A stretch of 35,628 nucleotides of DNA from an uncultured Prevotellaceae bacterium (GCA_902784615.1 CACZVN010000028.1:1-35628); one strand, 5' to 3'; shown: positions 7,313-18,107, counted from the first letter of the stretch. Made by a program: numbers and translations. The notes: generated by a model from the sequence alone, not told the origin.

Positions 7313-10300
7313 TTGAGCAGACGAGTCGTTTACATCGTATTGGTCTTGCTGAGCATGGCGGCGTTGGCCGTCCCTCCGCAAGACGATAAGACCAGACAGG
7401 CTAAGGACGAGCCACAGGCAACGTCGGCGCCCATGGTCGAGGATGAGTCCATCCCCGACTCTCTTTTACGCGCGCGCTGGCGCATACAGAAGACGGCCCC
7501 TGTGCTCCTGGAGGACCTCGACTCGTCGGTCTTAGACCTGAGGATGCCGGAGAATATCCGTCAGACGGTGGAATACGACGACTCAGCCAACGTGTATTAT
7601 GTCGGTTCAAAGATCGGTGACTCCTATCTGAACGCCCCCGTGCTGATGACCCCGGACGAATATCGTCAGTGGGTGGAGAAGCGCGCCCTGCACGACTTCT
7701 TCCATCAGAAAAACAAAGAGAACATAGAGAACAAGGGGGAGGATAAGTTCTCGTTCTCGGATATGCACTTTGACCTAGGACCTGCCGAGAAGATCTTCGG
7801 CCCTGGTGGCGTACGCATCAAGACACAGGGAACGGCGGAGTTGAAACTCGGTGTGACGATGAAGGACATCGATAACCCCTCGCTGCCCATCCGTAACCGT
7901 AAGACGACAGCCTTCGACTTCGACGAGAAGATCAACCTGAACGTGAACGGAAAGGTGGGCGACAAGGTGAACATGAACCTGAACTACAACACGGACGCCA
8001 CCTTCGATTTCGACACGCAGAACCTGAAACTGAAATACGAGGGCAAGGAAGACGAGATCATCAAACTCGTGGAGGGCGGTAATGTCAGTTTCCCCTCGAA
8101 CAACTCGCTGGTGAAGGGTGCCAGCAGTCTCTTCGGTATCCGTACCGACATGCAGTTCGGCAGACTGAAACTCCAGACCGTCATCTCCCAGAAGAAATCA
8201 TCCACCAAAAGCGTTTCTTCGAAAGGCGGTACCCAGACCACGCCCTTTGAACTCGACGTGGCCGACTACGAGGAGAACCGCCACTTCTTCCTCTCCCACT
8301 ATTTCCGTGAGTGCTACGACCAGGCCATGCAGACACTCCCCGACTTGATGACGGGCGTCGAGATCAACCGTGTGGAAATTTGGGTGACCAACAAATCCGG
8401 CAATACTACGAACACCCGTAATATCGTGGCCCTGACGGACTTAGGCGAGAATACACAAGTGCATAATCCCTACTGGGGACTCTCTGGACTGCCTGTTCCT
8501 GCCAACAGTGCCAATAATGAGTATTCGACCATCGTGAACAATTATCCTGAGGCTCGTGATATCGACGAGACTATGTCAGTGTTGTCTGCCATCCCCAACT
8601 TCGAGGTAGGTGTCGATTACGAGAAACTGTCGAGTGCCCGTCTGCTCAACTCCTCGGAATACTCTGTTAACAAGTCGCTGGGCTATATCTCGCTGAAGGC
8701 GGGTCTCCAGACCGACCAGGTGCTGGCCGTGGCATACGAGTTTACGTCGGGAGGCGTCACCTATCAGGTAGGTGAGTTTGCCAGTGACCTGACGGAGACC
8801 TCGAAGGCCCTCTTTGTGAAGTCGCTGAAGAACACGTCGAACAATCCCTCGCAGGGCAACTGGCGACTGATGATGAAGAACGTGTATTACCTTGCCTCAA
8901 CAGTGGAGAAGACCAAGTTCCGTCTTGACATCAAATTCCAGAGTGATACGGCGGGTGTCTATCTGACCTATATCCCCGAGACCCAGGTGAAGGGCAAGAC
9001 GCTGTTGAAACTATTGGGCTGCGACCGTTTGGATAACAACAACAAGACCAACCCCAATGGTTACTTCGACTTTGTGGAGGGGTACACCGTCAGCAACGGC
9101 CGTGTGTTCCTGCCTGCCTCAGAACCCTTCGGCAGTTATCTGAGGCAGCAACTCGTCAAGAACGGACTCTCGGAGGCCGATGCTGAGAAGTATGCCTTCA
9201 CCCAGCTCTACGACTCCACTAAGACGGTGGCAAAGCAGAATGCAGAAAAGGATAAGTTTATCCTGACTGGACAGTTCAAAGGCTCTTCGGCCAATGTCAT
9301 CTCCCTGGGCGCCTATAACGTGCCGAAAGGTTCCGTGACGGTCAGGGCTGGTGGCGTGGAACTGACGGAAGGCTCCGACTATACCGTCGATTACTCCGCC
9401 GGTGAGGTGACCATCATCAACCAGAGCATCCTGGATGCGAAGACGGACGTCACCGCCTCCTTCGAGTCGAATACCGACTACGGTATGCAGCGTAAGACGA
9501 TGCTGGGTGTGAACTGGGAGTACGACTTCTCGAAAAACCTGCAGATCGGCGGTACGCTGATGCATCTCTCGGAACAGGCCCTCACCTCGAAGGTGGCGAT
9601 GGGCTCCGAGCCGCTGAGCAACACGATCTGGGGACTGAACCTGAACTGGAAACAGGAGTCGCAGTGGCTGACATCGATGCTCAACAAGATTCCTTTTCTC
9701 CATGTGAAAGAGCCTTCGCAGATCACCTTCACGGGCGAGTTCGCACAGCTCATCGCAGGAACGGCCAGCGGCACCCAGGACAATGCCTCCTATATCGATG
9801 ACTTCGAAAATACGAAGAACTATATCAGTGTAAAGAGTCCCAAGGAGTGGATGCTCTCCAGCGTGCCTTCAACCTTGCAGGAGTCGGCCGACAGGACAGG
9901 TGTCACCAGTGGTTATAACCGTGCCCTGCTGGCCTGGTACTATGTCGATCCCATCTTTACCAACCGTTCCTCCACGCTCACACCGAGCCATATCAAGAGT
10001 GACCTTGAGCAACTCTCCAATCATTATGTGCGTGAGGTGTATGTCAAGGAACTTTATCCCAACCGTCAGCAGAGTACCTATAACGGTGCCACCTCCAAGC
10101 TCGACGTACTTAACCTGGCCTACTACCCCCAGGAGCGAGGACCCTATAATCTGACGCGCAATTTCAACAGCGATGGTACGTTGCGCCAGCCCGAGACGAA
10201 GTGGGGAGGCATGATGCGCAGGCTCGATACCAACGATTTTGAACAGGCCAACATCGAGTATATCGAATTCTGGTTGCTCGACCCTTTCATCTATACCCGT

Positions 10301-13300
10301 CAGGACGGTACGGCCTCCGACTATAGTGGTGACCTCTATTTCAACCTCGGTGAGGTGAGCGAGGACATCCTTCACGACGGTAAGAAGTTCGACGAGAGTG
10401 CCATGCCCGTCAATGGCACCGACTCCTACCTCACCACCCAGTGGGGTAAGATCGGCGTGCAGACCACGGAGACCTACGCTTTCGTCACGACCAGTGGCTC
10501 GCGTAACCTGCAGGATGTGGGTTTCAATGGACTTAACGACGAGGAGGAACGCGGATTTGGGGCTTACAAGGAATGGCTCGACGCCGTGGTGAACAGCGGT
10601 GTCATTACCAACGATAGCATCATCCAGGCCTGGCGCAACGACCCTGCGGGTGATAACTATCACTATTTCCGAGGTTCCGATTTCGACAGGGAAGAGAAGA
10701 GTATCCTTGACCGCTACAAGCGTATCAACAACCCCCAAGGCAACTCCCCCGACACGGAGAACCAGACGGAGGGTTACGATACCAGTTACAAAAGCGGTCC
10801 CGACGTGGAGGATATCAATCAGGATCACACCTTGAACGAGTTCGAACGCTATTTCCAGTACAAGGTACGCATCTCACCGGATATCCTTGACGCCTATCGC
10901 AACGGAGCACCCCCCGCCGACTGTTTCATCACCGACATGCGCACCAGCAGCGTAAAACTGCGTAATGGCGACACGACGAACGTCAACTGGTACCAGTTCC
11001 GCATCCCCCTGACGGAATATGAACGGAAGGTGGGCAGTATCAACGACCTCACCAGTATCCGTTTTATGCGCATGTATATGACAGGTTTCCAGAAACCCAT
11101 CGTACTGCGCTTCGGGTCGTTGGATCTCGTACGTGGCGAGTGGCGTATCTATAAGCAGAGTCTCACCATGGGTGGTGCCGAAGGCGGTACGATGGAGGTC
11201 AGTGCCGTGAATATCGAGGAGAGCAACGACAAGAAACCTGTGAACTACGTGCTGCCCCCAGGTATCAGTCGCGTCACTGATCCTTCACAGCCGCAGTTGG
11301 TGGAGGCCAACGAGCAGGCCCTGAACATGGTGGTGAAGGAACTGCAACACGGGGAGTCGAAGGCCGTCTATCGCAAGACAACACTCGACCTGCGCCAGTA
11401 CAAACGGATGCAGATGTTCGTGCATGCCAACCACCTGGAACCCGATGCCACTAACCTGAAGGACAACCAGTTGGCCGTGTTCATCCGCATGGGTAGCGAC
11501 TACAAGAACAACTACTATGAATATGAGATACCGCTGTCGCTGACCCCCGACCGTAGCGACTACAGTAAATACTCGACAGCCGACCGGCGGCAGGTATGGC
11601 CCGAGGAGAATATGCTCGATATCAATCTCAATGTGTTCACCCGTCTGAAGAAGCTTCGCAACCAGGCGAAGAGTCAGGGCATGACCTCGTTCAACCAACT
11701 CTTCACAGACTATGATCCCGAGCGACCCAACAATAAGATCAGTATGATGGGTAACCCGACGCTTGGCGACGTGAAGGTGATGATGATCGGTGTCAGGAAT
11801 ATCTCCAGTGAGGTGAAGTCGGGTGAGGTATGGGTCAATGAACTCCGACTGATGGACAGCAATAACGAGGGCGGTTGGGCTGCCTCTGGCACGATGAACG
11901 TGCAGCTCTCAGACTTTGGTACCGTTAACCTGACAGGCCGCTATGTCAGTGACGGCTTCGGCGGACTGGAGGACGGGGTCATGCAGCGCTCCACCGACAC
12001 ACAGAAGGAGTACAGTGTGACGACAAGTCTGGAACTCGGCAAGTTCTTCCCCGACAAGGCGAAGGTCAGCGTACCGCTCTACTACTCCCTGACGAAGGAG
12101 GAAACCCGTCCGCGCTATAACCCGCTTGACTCCGACATGCGTTTGGATGAAGCACTGGATGCAGCCGCAGACCAGCATGAGCGCGACAGCATCGAGTCGA
12201 TAGCCGTCACAAAGACCACGAACTCCAACTTCTCACTCTCCAACATGCGATGGGGACTGAAGACCAAGAAGCGGCCTATGCCCTACGATCCCGCCAATTT
12301 CTCTTTCAGCTATAGCCATTCCCACCGTTCTACGTCGGGCGCGACAACTGTCTATGAGAATGAGGATCAGTGGCGAGGGGCCCTGAACTACAGTTACTCG
12401 CCTGTCTATAAGACCTGGGAGCCATTCAAAAAACTAAAGGGCAAGTCGAAGTGGCTCAACTTCCCGAAGGCACTTGGTCTGAACTACCTGCCACAGAGCA
12501 TTGCCCTGAACACCGAGATGACCCGTAACTATTATGAACTTCAGGAGCGCGACCTCGAGAATCTGGAAAACCAGCAGTTACCGTTGACCTTCAATGAGCA
12601 GTTCCTCTGGAACCGTGACTTCTCTCTACGTTGGGACTTCACCAAGAACCTGCACTTCAACTTCCAGTCGGCTACCCATGCAGAGATCGAGGAGCCCTAT
12701 ACTCCCGTGAACAAGGATCTCTATCCCGACCGCTACTCTGCCTGGAAGGACTCCGTATGGCAGAGTATCAAAAACCTTGGTGCACCGCTCGATTACCAGC
12801 AGCAAATAACTGCCAGTTACCAGTTACCGCTGAACAAACTGCCTATCTTCGACTGGATCAACAGCGATGCCTCGTTCAACAGCCGCTATTCGTGGGTAAG
12901 AGGAACACAACGCAATGATGGTACCTCACTGGGTAATACGGTGAACAGCAACCGTAACCTGAACATCAATGGCAGTTTCAACATGGAGACGCTTTATAAT
13001 CATGTGCCCTTCCTGAAGAAAGCCAATGAGCGCTCCAAGAAGTCGGTAGCCACCAGTAAGTCGAGCCGCGCCAGCACAAACAGATCAAATAAAACTAAAA
13101 AGACGAATCATGATGATGACGAGGGTTCTGATTCTGAGAAGGCTCAACTCCCCAAGAACAAGAATACTTACCAGCGGGAGATCACCCTCCGCACCGATAC
13201 CACCATCACCGTGGCTCATAACAAGAACTCGAAACGTCTGATCGTCACAGCCCGTACAAAGGAGGGTAAACCATACGCTATTTCATATAAGGTGATTGAT

Positions 13301-14830
13301 GCCAACAAGATCCTTATCAAGAGCCGTGACACCGTACAGTTGAAGCTCAGCATTACCGCCAAACAACCGCTGGAGGATCAGGCATGGTACAAGCCTGCAC
13401 AGAACATTGCCCGTTTCCTGATGATGGTGCGCTCCATCAATGTGAGCTACCGTCACCAGTATTCCATGCTTCTGCCAGGTTTCCTGCCGAATGTCGGAGA
13501 TGTATTCGGGCAAAAGACGGGTAGTGTGATGTCGCCAGGTCTCGACTTCGCCTTTGGTGTCGTCGGCGACAGCTATATCGACAAGGCTTTGGAGAACGAC
13601 TGGCTGTTGAGAAACGATAATGTGTCACAGCCTGCCACCATCAACAGTTCCAGCGACCTCCAGTTACGGGCCATGGTAGAGCCGCTGCGCGACCTGAAGA
13701 TCGACCTCAATGCCTCGTGGACGGACAACCGCGCAAAGAGCATTCAGTATATGTACGCAGGTAAGCCGACGACCTATAGCGGTTCATTCAACATGACGAC
13801 GATCTCGCTGAAGGGCTCTTTGGCCGGGATCGGTGATGCCAACAGCGGCTACCAGTCGGATGCCTTCGACCATTTCTGTGCACTCATTCCTGAATTCCAG
13901 CAACGGGTACAGGCACAGTATGCTGGGGCACCCGGAACGTTTGCCGATGTTAATCCCTATAGTGCCGACGTGTTAGTGCCTGCCTTCCTGTCTGCCTATA
14001 CCGTCGGGGCAGGAAAGTCGCTGAGCATCTTCCCTGCCATCACGCGGATGTTGCCCAACTGGACCATCAGATACAGTGGTCTGTCTAAACTCACGTGGGT
14101 GCGTGACTACCTGAAGAGTCTGAACCTGAACCATGCTTATAAGAGCGTCTATAGTGTCGGCAGTTACGCTTCCTATAGTTCTTGGCAGGAATATATGGAT
14201 GGACTGGGCTTTATCACTGACCAGGCGACGGGCGGGCTCCAGCCCTCCTCGATGTATAATGTCTCGACGGTGAGTATCAATGAGGCCTTCTCGCCTCTGC
14301 TTGGTGTCGATGCCACCTTCCAGAACAATCTGACGGCTAAGATTGAGTACCGCACCACCCGCGTGCTCAGCCTCTCGATGACCAGTGTCCAGATTAACGA
14401 GGCCCTAAGCCGTGACTGGGTGGTCGGTCTTGGGTATAAGATCAAGGACTTCCAAATCTTCAACTCCTCCGTCAACCGGAAAGTCAAGCGGGCACAGAAC
14501 AAAAAGGGTAAGACGGGAGATGACGACAAGGCTGGTAATAAAGGTGGTTCCGGCAAATCTGGTGTAAACCACGACCTGAACCTCCGGCTTGATGTCTCTT
14601 TCCGTAATCAGGCCTCCATCACGCGCGACATCGCCTCGGGTGTGTCTTCGGCCTCTAGTGGCAACAGTGCCTTGAAGATATCCTTCATGGCCGACTATAC
14701 CCTTAGTCGCTTGCTTACCCTCACCGCCTACTACGACCAGCAGACAAATACCCCATTGCTCTCCAGCAGTAGTTATCCGACGACGACGCGCGACTTCGGT
14801 CTCTCCCTGAAATTCTCGTTGACGAGATAA
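7313..14830 (+). CDS. sprA: Type IX secretion outer-membrane translocon SprA (Sov)
   Basis: At 2505 residues this matches SprA/Sov, the very large beta-barrel through which type IX substrates cross the outer membrane. An N-terminal signal peptide (RRVVYIVLVLLSMAALAV) is followed by repeated family-typical stretches such as ASSLFGIRTDMQFGRLKLQT, NASYIDDFENTKNYISVKSP near 825-845 and EVWVNELRLMD, then a long region of amphipathic beta strands ending DFGLSLKFSLTR. The start is TTG at 7313: the frame opens just after the ruvA stop, and the first ATG (7355) would remove most of the signal peptide. Two Lys/Ser/Asp-rich low-complexity inserts lie at about residues 1900-1950 and 2388-2420, probably loops between strands. 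It is probably co-transcribed with ruvA. Confidence 0.95.
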   Translation: MSRRVVYIVLVLLSMAALAVPPQDDKTRQAKDEPQATSAPMVEDESIPDSLLRARWRIQKTAPVLLEDLDSSVLDLRMPENIRQTVEYDDSANVYYVGSKIGDSYLNAPVLMTPDEYRQWVEKRALHDFFHQKNKENIENKGEDKFSFSDMHFDLGPAEKIFGPGGVRIKTQGTAELKLGVTMKDIDNPSLPIRNRKTTAFDFDEKINLNVNGKVGDKVNMNLNYNTDATFDFDTQNLKLKYEGKEDEIIKLVEGGNVSFPSNNSLVKGASSLFGIRTDMQFGRLKLQTVISQKKSSTKSVSSKGGTQTTPFELDVADYEENRHFFLSHYFRECYDQAMQTLPDLMTGVEINRVEIWVTNKSGNTTNTRNIVALTDLGENTQVHNPYWGLSGLPVPANSANNEYSTIVNNYPEARDIDETMSVLSAIPNFEVGVDYEKLSSARLLNSSEYSVNKSLGYISLKAGLQTDQVLAVAYEFTSGGVTYQVGEFASDLTETSKALFVKSLKNTSNNPSQGNWRLMMKNVYYLASTVEKTKFRLDIKFQSDTAGVYLTYIPETQVKGKTLLKLLGCDRLDNNNKTNPNGYFDFVEGYTVSNGRVFLPASEPFGSYLRQQLVKNGLSEADAEKYAFTQLYDSTKTVAKQNAEKDKFILTGQFKGSSANVISLGAYNVPKGSVTVRAGGVELTEGSDYTVDYSAGEVTIINQSILDAKTDVTASFESNTDYGMQRKTMLGVNWEYDFSKNLQIGGTLMHLSEQALTSKVAMGSEPLSNTIWGLNLNWKQESQWLTSMLNKIPFLHVKEPSQITFTGEFAQLIAGTASGTQDNASYIDDFENTKNYISVKSPKEWMLSSVPSTLQESADRTGVTSGYNRALLAWYYVDPIFTNRSSTLTPSHIKSDLEQLSNHYVREVYVKELYPNRQQSTYNGATSKLDVLNLAYYPQERGPYNLTRNFNSDGTLRQPETKWGGMMRRLDTNDFEQANIEYIEFWLLDPFIYTRQDGTASDYSGDLYFNLGEVSEDILHDGKKFDESAMPVNGTDSYLTTQWGKIGVQTTETYAFVTTSGSRNLQDVGFNGLNDEEERGFGAYKEWLDAVVNSGVITNDSIIQAWRNDPAGDNYHYFRGSDFDREEKSILDRYKRINNPQGNSPDTENQTEGYDTSYKSGPDVEDINQDHTLNEFERYFQYKVRISPDILDAYRNGAPPADCFITDMRTSSVKLRNGDTTNVNWYQFRIPLTEYERKVGSINDLTSIRFMRMYMTGFQKPIVLRFGSLDLVRGEWRIYKQSLTMGGAEGGTMEVSAVNIEESNDKKPVNYVLPPGISRVTDPSQPQLVEANEQALNMVVKELQHGESKAVYRKTTLDLRQYKRMQMFVHANHLEPDATNLKDNQLAVFIRMGSDYKNNYYEYEIPLSLTPDRSDYSKYSTADRRQVWPEENMLDINLNVFTRLKKLRNQAKSQGMTSFNQLFTDYDPERPNNKISMMGNPTLGDVKVMMIGVRNISSEVKSGEVWVNELRLMDSNNEGGWAASGTMNVQLSDFGTVNLTGRYVSDGFGGLEDGVMQRSTDTQKEYSVTTSLELGKFFPDKAKVSVPLYYSLTKEETRPRYNPLDSDMRLDEALDAAADQHERDSIESIAVTKTTNSNFSLSNMRWGLKTKKRPMPYDPANFSFSYSHSHRSTSGATTVYENEDQWRGALNYSYSPVYKTWEPFKKLKGKSKWLNFPKALGLNYLPQSIALNTEMTRNYYELQERDLENLENQQLPLTFNEQFLWNRDFSLRWDFTKNLHFNFQSATHAEIEEPYTPVNKDLYPDRYSAWKDSVWQSIKNLGAPLDYQQQITASYQLPLNKLPIFDWINSDASFNSRYSWVRGTQRNDGTSLGNTVNSNRNLNINGSFNMETLYNHVPFLKKANERSKKSVATSKSSRASTNRSNKTKKTNHDDDEGSDSEKAQLPKNKNTYQREITLRTDTTITVAHNKNSKRLIVTARTKEGKPYAISYKVIDANKILIKSRDTVQLKLSITAKQPLEDQAWYKPAQNIARFLMMVRSINVSYRHQYSMLLPGFLPNVGDVFGQKTGSVMSPGLDFAFGVVGDSYIDKALENDWLLRNDNVSQPATINSSSDLQLRAMVEPLRDLKIDLNASWTDNRAKSIQYMYAGKPTTYSGSFNMTTISLKGSLAGIGDANSGYQSDAFDHFCALIPEFQQRVQAQYAGAPGTFADVNPYSADVLVPAFLSAYTVGAGKSLSIFPAITRMLPNWTIRYSGLSKLTWVRDYLKSLNLNHAYKSVYSVGSYASYSSWQEYMDGLGFITDQATGGLQPSSMYNVSTVSINEAFSPLLGVDATFQNNLTAKIEYRTTRVLSLSMTSVQINEALSRDWVVGLGYKIKDFQIFNSSVNRKVKRAQNKKGKTGDDDKAGNKGGSGKSGVNHDLNLRLDVSFRNQASITRDIASGVSSASSGNSALKISFMADYTLSRLLTLTAYYDQQTNTPLLSSSSYPTTTRDFGLSLKFSLTR

Positions 14831-14853
14831 AAAATCCCCGCCGACTGGCGGGG
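14824..14853. terminator. Hairpin between convergent sprA and the FadL-family gene
   Basis: TCCCCGCC (14834-14841) pairs with GGCGGGGA (14846-14853) around a GACT loop. The A-run at 14828-14833 becomes a T-run on the minus strand, so the hairpin is a good terminator for the minus-strand FadL-family gene. On the plus strand the following bases are AT-rich without a T-run, so it is weaker for sprA. Confidence 0.8.
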
Positions 14854-14874
14854 AATAATAGTAGAAGATTCTTG

Positions 14875-16356
14875 TTAGAACTTATAGTCGAGACCTATGC
14901 CGATCACGTGATTTGTTCGGCTGTAGGTGTCACTTCCAGAATATGCGGTGTTCAGGTAACCACCTTCCATCTTGCCATCTATTTGTTTTGCTGTGTATTC
15001 GCATTTGTAATCGCTGTAGAGCGAACAGAAGTAACTCACGTTTAAACGTAGTTTTTCAGAAATGTTCCAAGCACCGCCGAGGCCGATGCTATAGCTGTCG
15101 CAGGCGAAGGAGGTGTTCTGTTGGTAACCTTCGCTGAGGCCGTAATCGGTGCGCTGACCACCGCAACTGACGGTGAACTTCTTATTAATGTCGTACTCCA
15201 CACCAGCGAGGATCTCGTGCGTGCCGTGGGTCAGTTCTTTCTGACGGTTATCAGCCATGATGGCGTGCTTGTCATCGAAGAAGTGGTACTCAAGAGCGGC
15301 GCGCAATTGTGGCGAGAACTCGTAACCTACTGCTGCCACGAAAAGCGACGGCATGTCGTAGCGCACGTGCTCGTCAGGCATGTAGTTCTTTATCTTATCA
15401 GCCATCTGATCGCCCATGGCTGAAGCCAAAGCTGCCAGTGTTTTTTCATTACCCATCGTTTCGGCCATAGCCTTGATGTCTGTTTTTTGTCCCATCATCA
15501 TGACTTCCAGAGCCTGAGTGTCATTTTTGGTATTGATTTTTGAACGGAACTCATAACGGGCAGCCACTGTCAGCGGGCCTTTGTGGTAGTTGAAACTTAC
15601 GATGGGAGCAAAGCCCCATGCCCGCTGTGTCACATCTAATTGCAGATCCATCAGTTGCTGACTGCCATATTGCTGAAGTGTCGTAGCAGTCACGTAACCG
15701 CGACTATAACCGTCATAGTAATTGGCGCGCAGACCGATAGCCGCAGAGAAGTTCTCATTAATCAGATAAGTGAAGTTGATTTGGCCGCCATAGATATATT
15801 GTTTACCTTTTACCTCAGAATCAATATTATACATTTCTGGGGTCATAATGGGACTTTGAGGGTTGACCATATAAGCGGCAACTGATTTCTCAAAGATTTT
15901 TCCCATTGTCATAACATTAAACATGGGAATACCTTCGTCATACTGTACGAAGCCACCACTGCCTACGATGCCAATCATAGTAGAGAGTGCCCACCGGTCT
16001 TTTTTATAGGAGGCGAAAAGAGCTGGTACGATGGGAGCCGATGCTTTGCCAATGTATTTCTTGTCAAGATCATATCCATTGTAGCCTAAGGCTGGATAGG
16101 CCAGATAATTGGGTATGCTGGTCTCGATATCGCGATACTGCCAGGGCTTCTGGAAATTGAGCGAGAATTGGAATCCCTCGTGCCCCCAGGCGAGACCTGC
16201 GGGGTTGCTGTAGGCCGCATCGATCTCTGTCGTGGCACCGCGTGCGAACATACGGTCGAAGGCGATGTGATAGTTGGTATTGGTCATCAGACCGCCAGCA
16301 TGGGCGGCTGTCAGTGTAAAGGCGCAGAGGGCCGTAAACAATAATTTTCTCATCAT
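14875..16356 (-). CDS. FadL/OmpP1-family outer membrane protein
   Basis: The 493-residue precursor has a signal peptide (MMRKLLFTALCAFTLTAAHA, cleavage before GGLMTN). The FadL-family N-terminal pattern follows: an FARGATTEIDAAYSNPAGLAW plug region, then alternating beta strands and a C-terminal strand ending HVIGIGLDYKF with the terminal Phe of outer-membrane barrels. Family members import hydrophobic compounds such as fatty acids. The type IX protein PorV is also FadL-like, but this protein is longer and I see no feature that would make it PorV. ATG codons at 16356 and 16353 are both possible starts. The gene has its own promoter box at 16385-16392. Confidence 0.87.
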   Translation of the reverse strand: MMRKLLFTALCAFTLTAAHAGGLMTNTNYHIAFDRMFARGATTEIDAAYSNPAGLAWGHEGFQFSLNFQKPWQYRDIETSIPNYLAYPALGYNGYDLDKKYIGKASAPIVPALFASYKKDRWALSTMIGIVGSGGFVQYDEGIPMFNVMTMGKIFEKSVAAYMVNPQSPIMTPEMYNIDSEVKGKQYIYGGQINFTYLINENFSAAIGLRANYYDGYSRGYVTATTLQQYGSQQLMDLQLDVTQRAWGFAPIVSFNYHKGPLTVAARYEFRSKINTKNDTQALEVMMMGQKTDIKAMAETMGNEKTLAALASAMGDQMADKIKNYMPDEHVRYDMPSLFVAAVGYEFSPQLRAALEYHFFDDKHAIMADNRQKELTHGTHEILAGVEYDINKKFTVSCGGQRTDYGLSEGYQQNTSFACDSYSIGLGGAWNISEKLRLNVSYFCSLYSDYKCEYTAKQIDGKMEGGYLNTAYSGSDTYSRTNHVIGIGLDYKF

Positions 16357-16384
16357 TTCTGTCGATTATAATGGTTTCAGGCTG

Positions 16385-16392
16385 CAAAGGTA
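16385..16392 (-). promoter_or_regulatory. -7 promoter box of the FadL-family gene
   Basis: Read on the minus strand this is TACCTTTG, matching TAnnTTTG. It lies 28 bases upstream of the start codon, in the 98-base gap after cmk. No strong terminator for cmk is visible in that gap, so some read-through is possible. Confidence 0.6.
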
Positions 16393-16454
16393 GCAAGAAA
16401 TCCGTTAATAACCGAAAAAATGATGAGAAAAATGCGCAAATCGGACACAAATGT

Positions 16455-17144
16455 TTACGCTGTGCGTTCGCGGAAACGTTCCATGAGCCATTCTTTCTGC
16501 TCGGCAATGGTCATGTGGGAATTGTCGAGTTCGATGGCATCATCGGCCTTGCGCAAGGGTGATACCTCGCGGTGAGAATCGATGTAGTCGCGTTCCTGCA
16601 CATTCTTCAGGATATCGTCAAAGTCGGCGGGCATACCCTTAGCCTTCAGTTCGTCGAAGCGGCGCTGGGCACGCACCTCGGCAGAGGCTGTGACGAAGAC
16701 CTTCAGTTCGGCATCAGGGAAGACGGTGGTGCCGATGTCACGTCCATCCATGACGACGCCCTTGTCCTTGCCCATCTGCTGTTGCTGGGCGACCATGGCG
16801 GTGCGCACAAAGCCGACGGCGGCAATGGGACTGACATGATTGCTCACCTCCAGAGAACGGATCTCGTCTTCCACACGTTCGTTATTTAAATAGGTGTCGG
16901 GACGGCCTGTTTCAGGATTGAACTTGAAGGAGATGTGGATGTTAGGCATCTCAGCCTCCAGTTCCGTAGTCTTCACACTTCCGTTCTCATTAAACAGTCC
17001 GTGGCGGAGGGCGTAAAGGGTGACGGAACGGTACATGGCACCCGTATCGACATAGATATAGCCCACCTCACGGGCGAGATCCTTGGCCATGGTGCTTTTT
17101 CCGCAAGAACTATGGCCGTCGATGGCAATGGTAATCTTTTTCAT
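16455..17144 (-). CDS. cmk: Cytidylate kinase
   Basis: The 229-residue protein phosphorylates CMP and dCMP with ATP. The P-loop GHSSCGKST is at 10-18, the NMP-binding stretch [13 protein letters not shown] follows, and [19 protein letters not shown] and [10 protein letters not shown] are typical of Cmk. The length is normal. The ATG overlaps the porQ TGA by 4 bases (17141-17144), so it is translated from the porQ transcript. A porQ-cmk pair is also found in other Bacteroidales. Confidence 0.95.
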   Translation of the reverse strand: MKKITIAIDGHSSCGKSTMAKDLAREVGYIYVDTGAMYRSVTLYALRHGLFNENGSVKTTELEAEMPNIHISFKFNPETGRPDTYLNNERVEDEIRSLEVSNHVSPIAAVGFVRTAMVAQQQQMGKDKGVVMDGRDIGTTVFPDAELKVFVTASAEVRAQRRFDELKAKGMPADFDDILKNVQERDYIDSHREVSPLRKADDAIELDNSHMTIAEQKEWLMERFRERTA

Positions 17145-18085
17145 AATGTGTAGGATATATTAATGAGTATTGATGATGCGCTGACATGATATTTGCCATA
17201 GGCTACGTGGAGCTTGAAACGTTCCAGACTAAGCCCGGCACCGATGGACAGTCCTGCCCCATGGGCAGAAGTGCCGTCACTGTCGCTGATTATCATCTGA
17301 CTGGCCCGTCGGAAGTTATAGCCGGCGGCCACATAGATATTCTCACCCAGCAGTACGTCGGCTCCAACGGCTAGATGACGGCCGAAGCCCTCGCTCCAGT
17401 CCGTCAGACGGCTCAGTGTGGCAGAGAAACGCAGGGGCGAATGGCCGATACGCTTGGTGGCACCCAACTGCAGATCGAAGGGGATACGCTCGAACTCATC
17501 GTCGTAGGCCTTTACTTGTCCGCCAAGGTTACGGGCAACAGCCGAGACGCTCAGGTCATAGTCCTCGTTGAAGTAGTTGGCTCCAAGATCGACGCCGACA
17601 GCGATGGAGTTGTAGCTGCCGATATATGACGTGATGAATTTGGCGGTAACACCGCCGCTGATCGTGTTGGAAAGCGCATAGGCAAAGGTACCCCCGAGCA
17701 CGATGTCACGGGCGGAAAAAGTTCCGAGTTCCTGATTGTCGGCAGTGGTCTCCTTCATCGATCCGTAGTCCATATACTGGGCCGTGATGCCCCAGGTGCC
17801 CCTGTCGCCAGCAGCCCTCAGGAAAGAGGCACTGGCCGTCTTCGCTCCCTCCATATAGGTCATGAAGTTGAGGTTGATGGTCTTGTCACTGACCTCGTTG
17901 CTAAGGGCGGGGTTATGGAAGATGAGGGTGGCATCGTCTTCAATGAGGGAGATGTTCTCTCCGCCGAGGGCTGCCACATGGGCACTGACAGGCAGGCGTA
18001 GGAAGTTATAGGCCGTCTGACTCTCCTGTCCGTAAGACAGCAGGGTCAATATAATGAAAACGGCGGCGAAAAGACTTCTTCTCAT
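17141..18085 (-). CDS. porQ: Type IX secretion protein PorQ
   Basis: The 314-residue precursor has a short signal peptide ([20 protein letters not shown]). The PorQ signature follows directly: [20 protein letters not shown], then [16 protein letters not shown]. The rest is a beta-rich barrel-like sequence ([32 protein letters not shown]) ending ISYTL. PorQ is an outer-membrane component of type IX secretion, thought to work with the attachment complex PorU/V/Z; its exact role is not settled. Together with sprA it indicates a type IX system in this genome. It is the first gene of the porQ-cmk operon and is divergent from tonB. Confidence 0.9.
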   Translation of the reverse strand: MRRSLFAAVFIILTLLSYGQESQTAYNFLRLPVSAHVAALGGENISLIEDDATLIFHNPALSNEVSDKTINLNFMTYMEGAKTASASFLRAAGDRGTWGITAQYMDYGSMKETTADNQELGTFSARDIVLGGTFAYALSNTISGGVTAKFITSYIGSYNSIAVGVDLGANYFNEDYDLSVSAVARNLGGQVKAYDDEFERIPFDLQLGATKRIGHSPLRFSATLSRLTDWSEGFGRHLAVGADVLLGENIYVAAGYNFRRASQMIISDSDGTSAHGAGLSIGAGLSLERFKLHVAYGKYHVSASSILINISYTL

Positions 18086-18107
18086 CTAAATTTTTATAAA
18101 AACGCTG

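Noticed and set aside
9869-10828. A 319-codon minus-strand open frame inside sprA
   Set aside because: It is fully contained in sprA, whose product is continuous here, and has no recognisable motif or start context.
14875-16356. Identification of the FadL-family gene as porV
   Set aside because: It lies near type IX genes, but its length and sequence fit general FadL/OmpP1 proteins, and no PorV-specific feature is visible.
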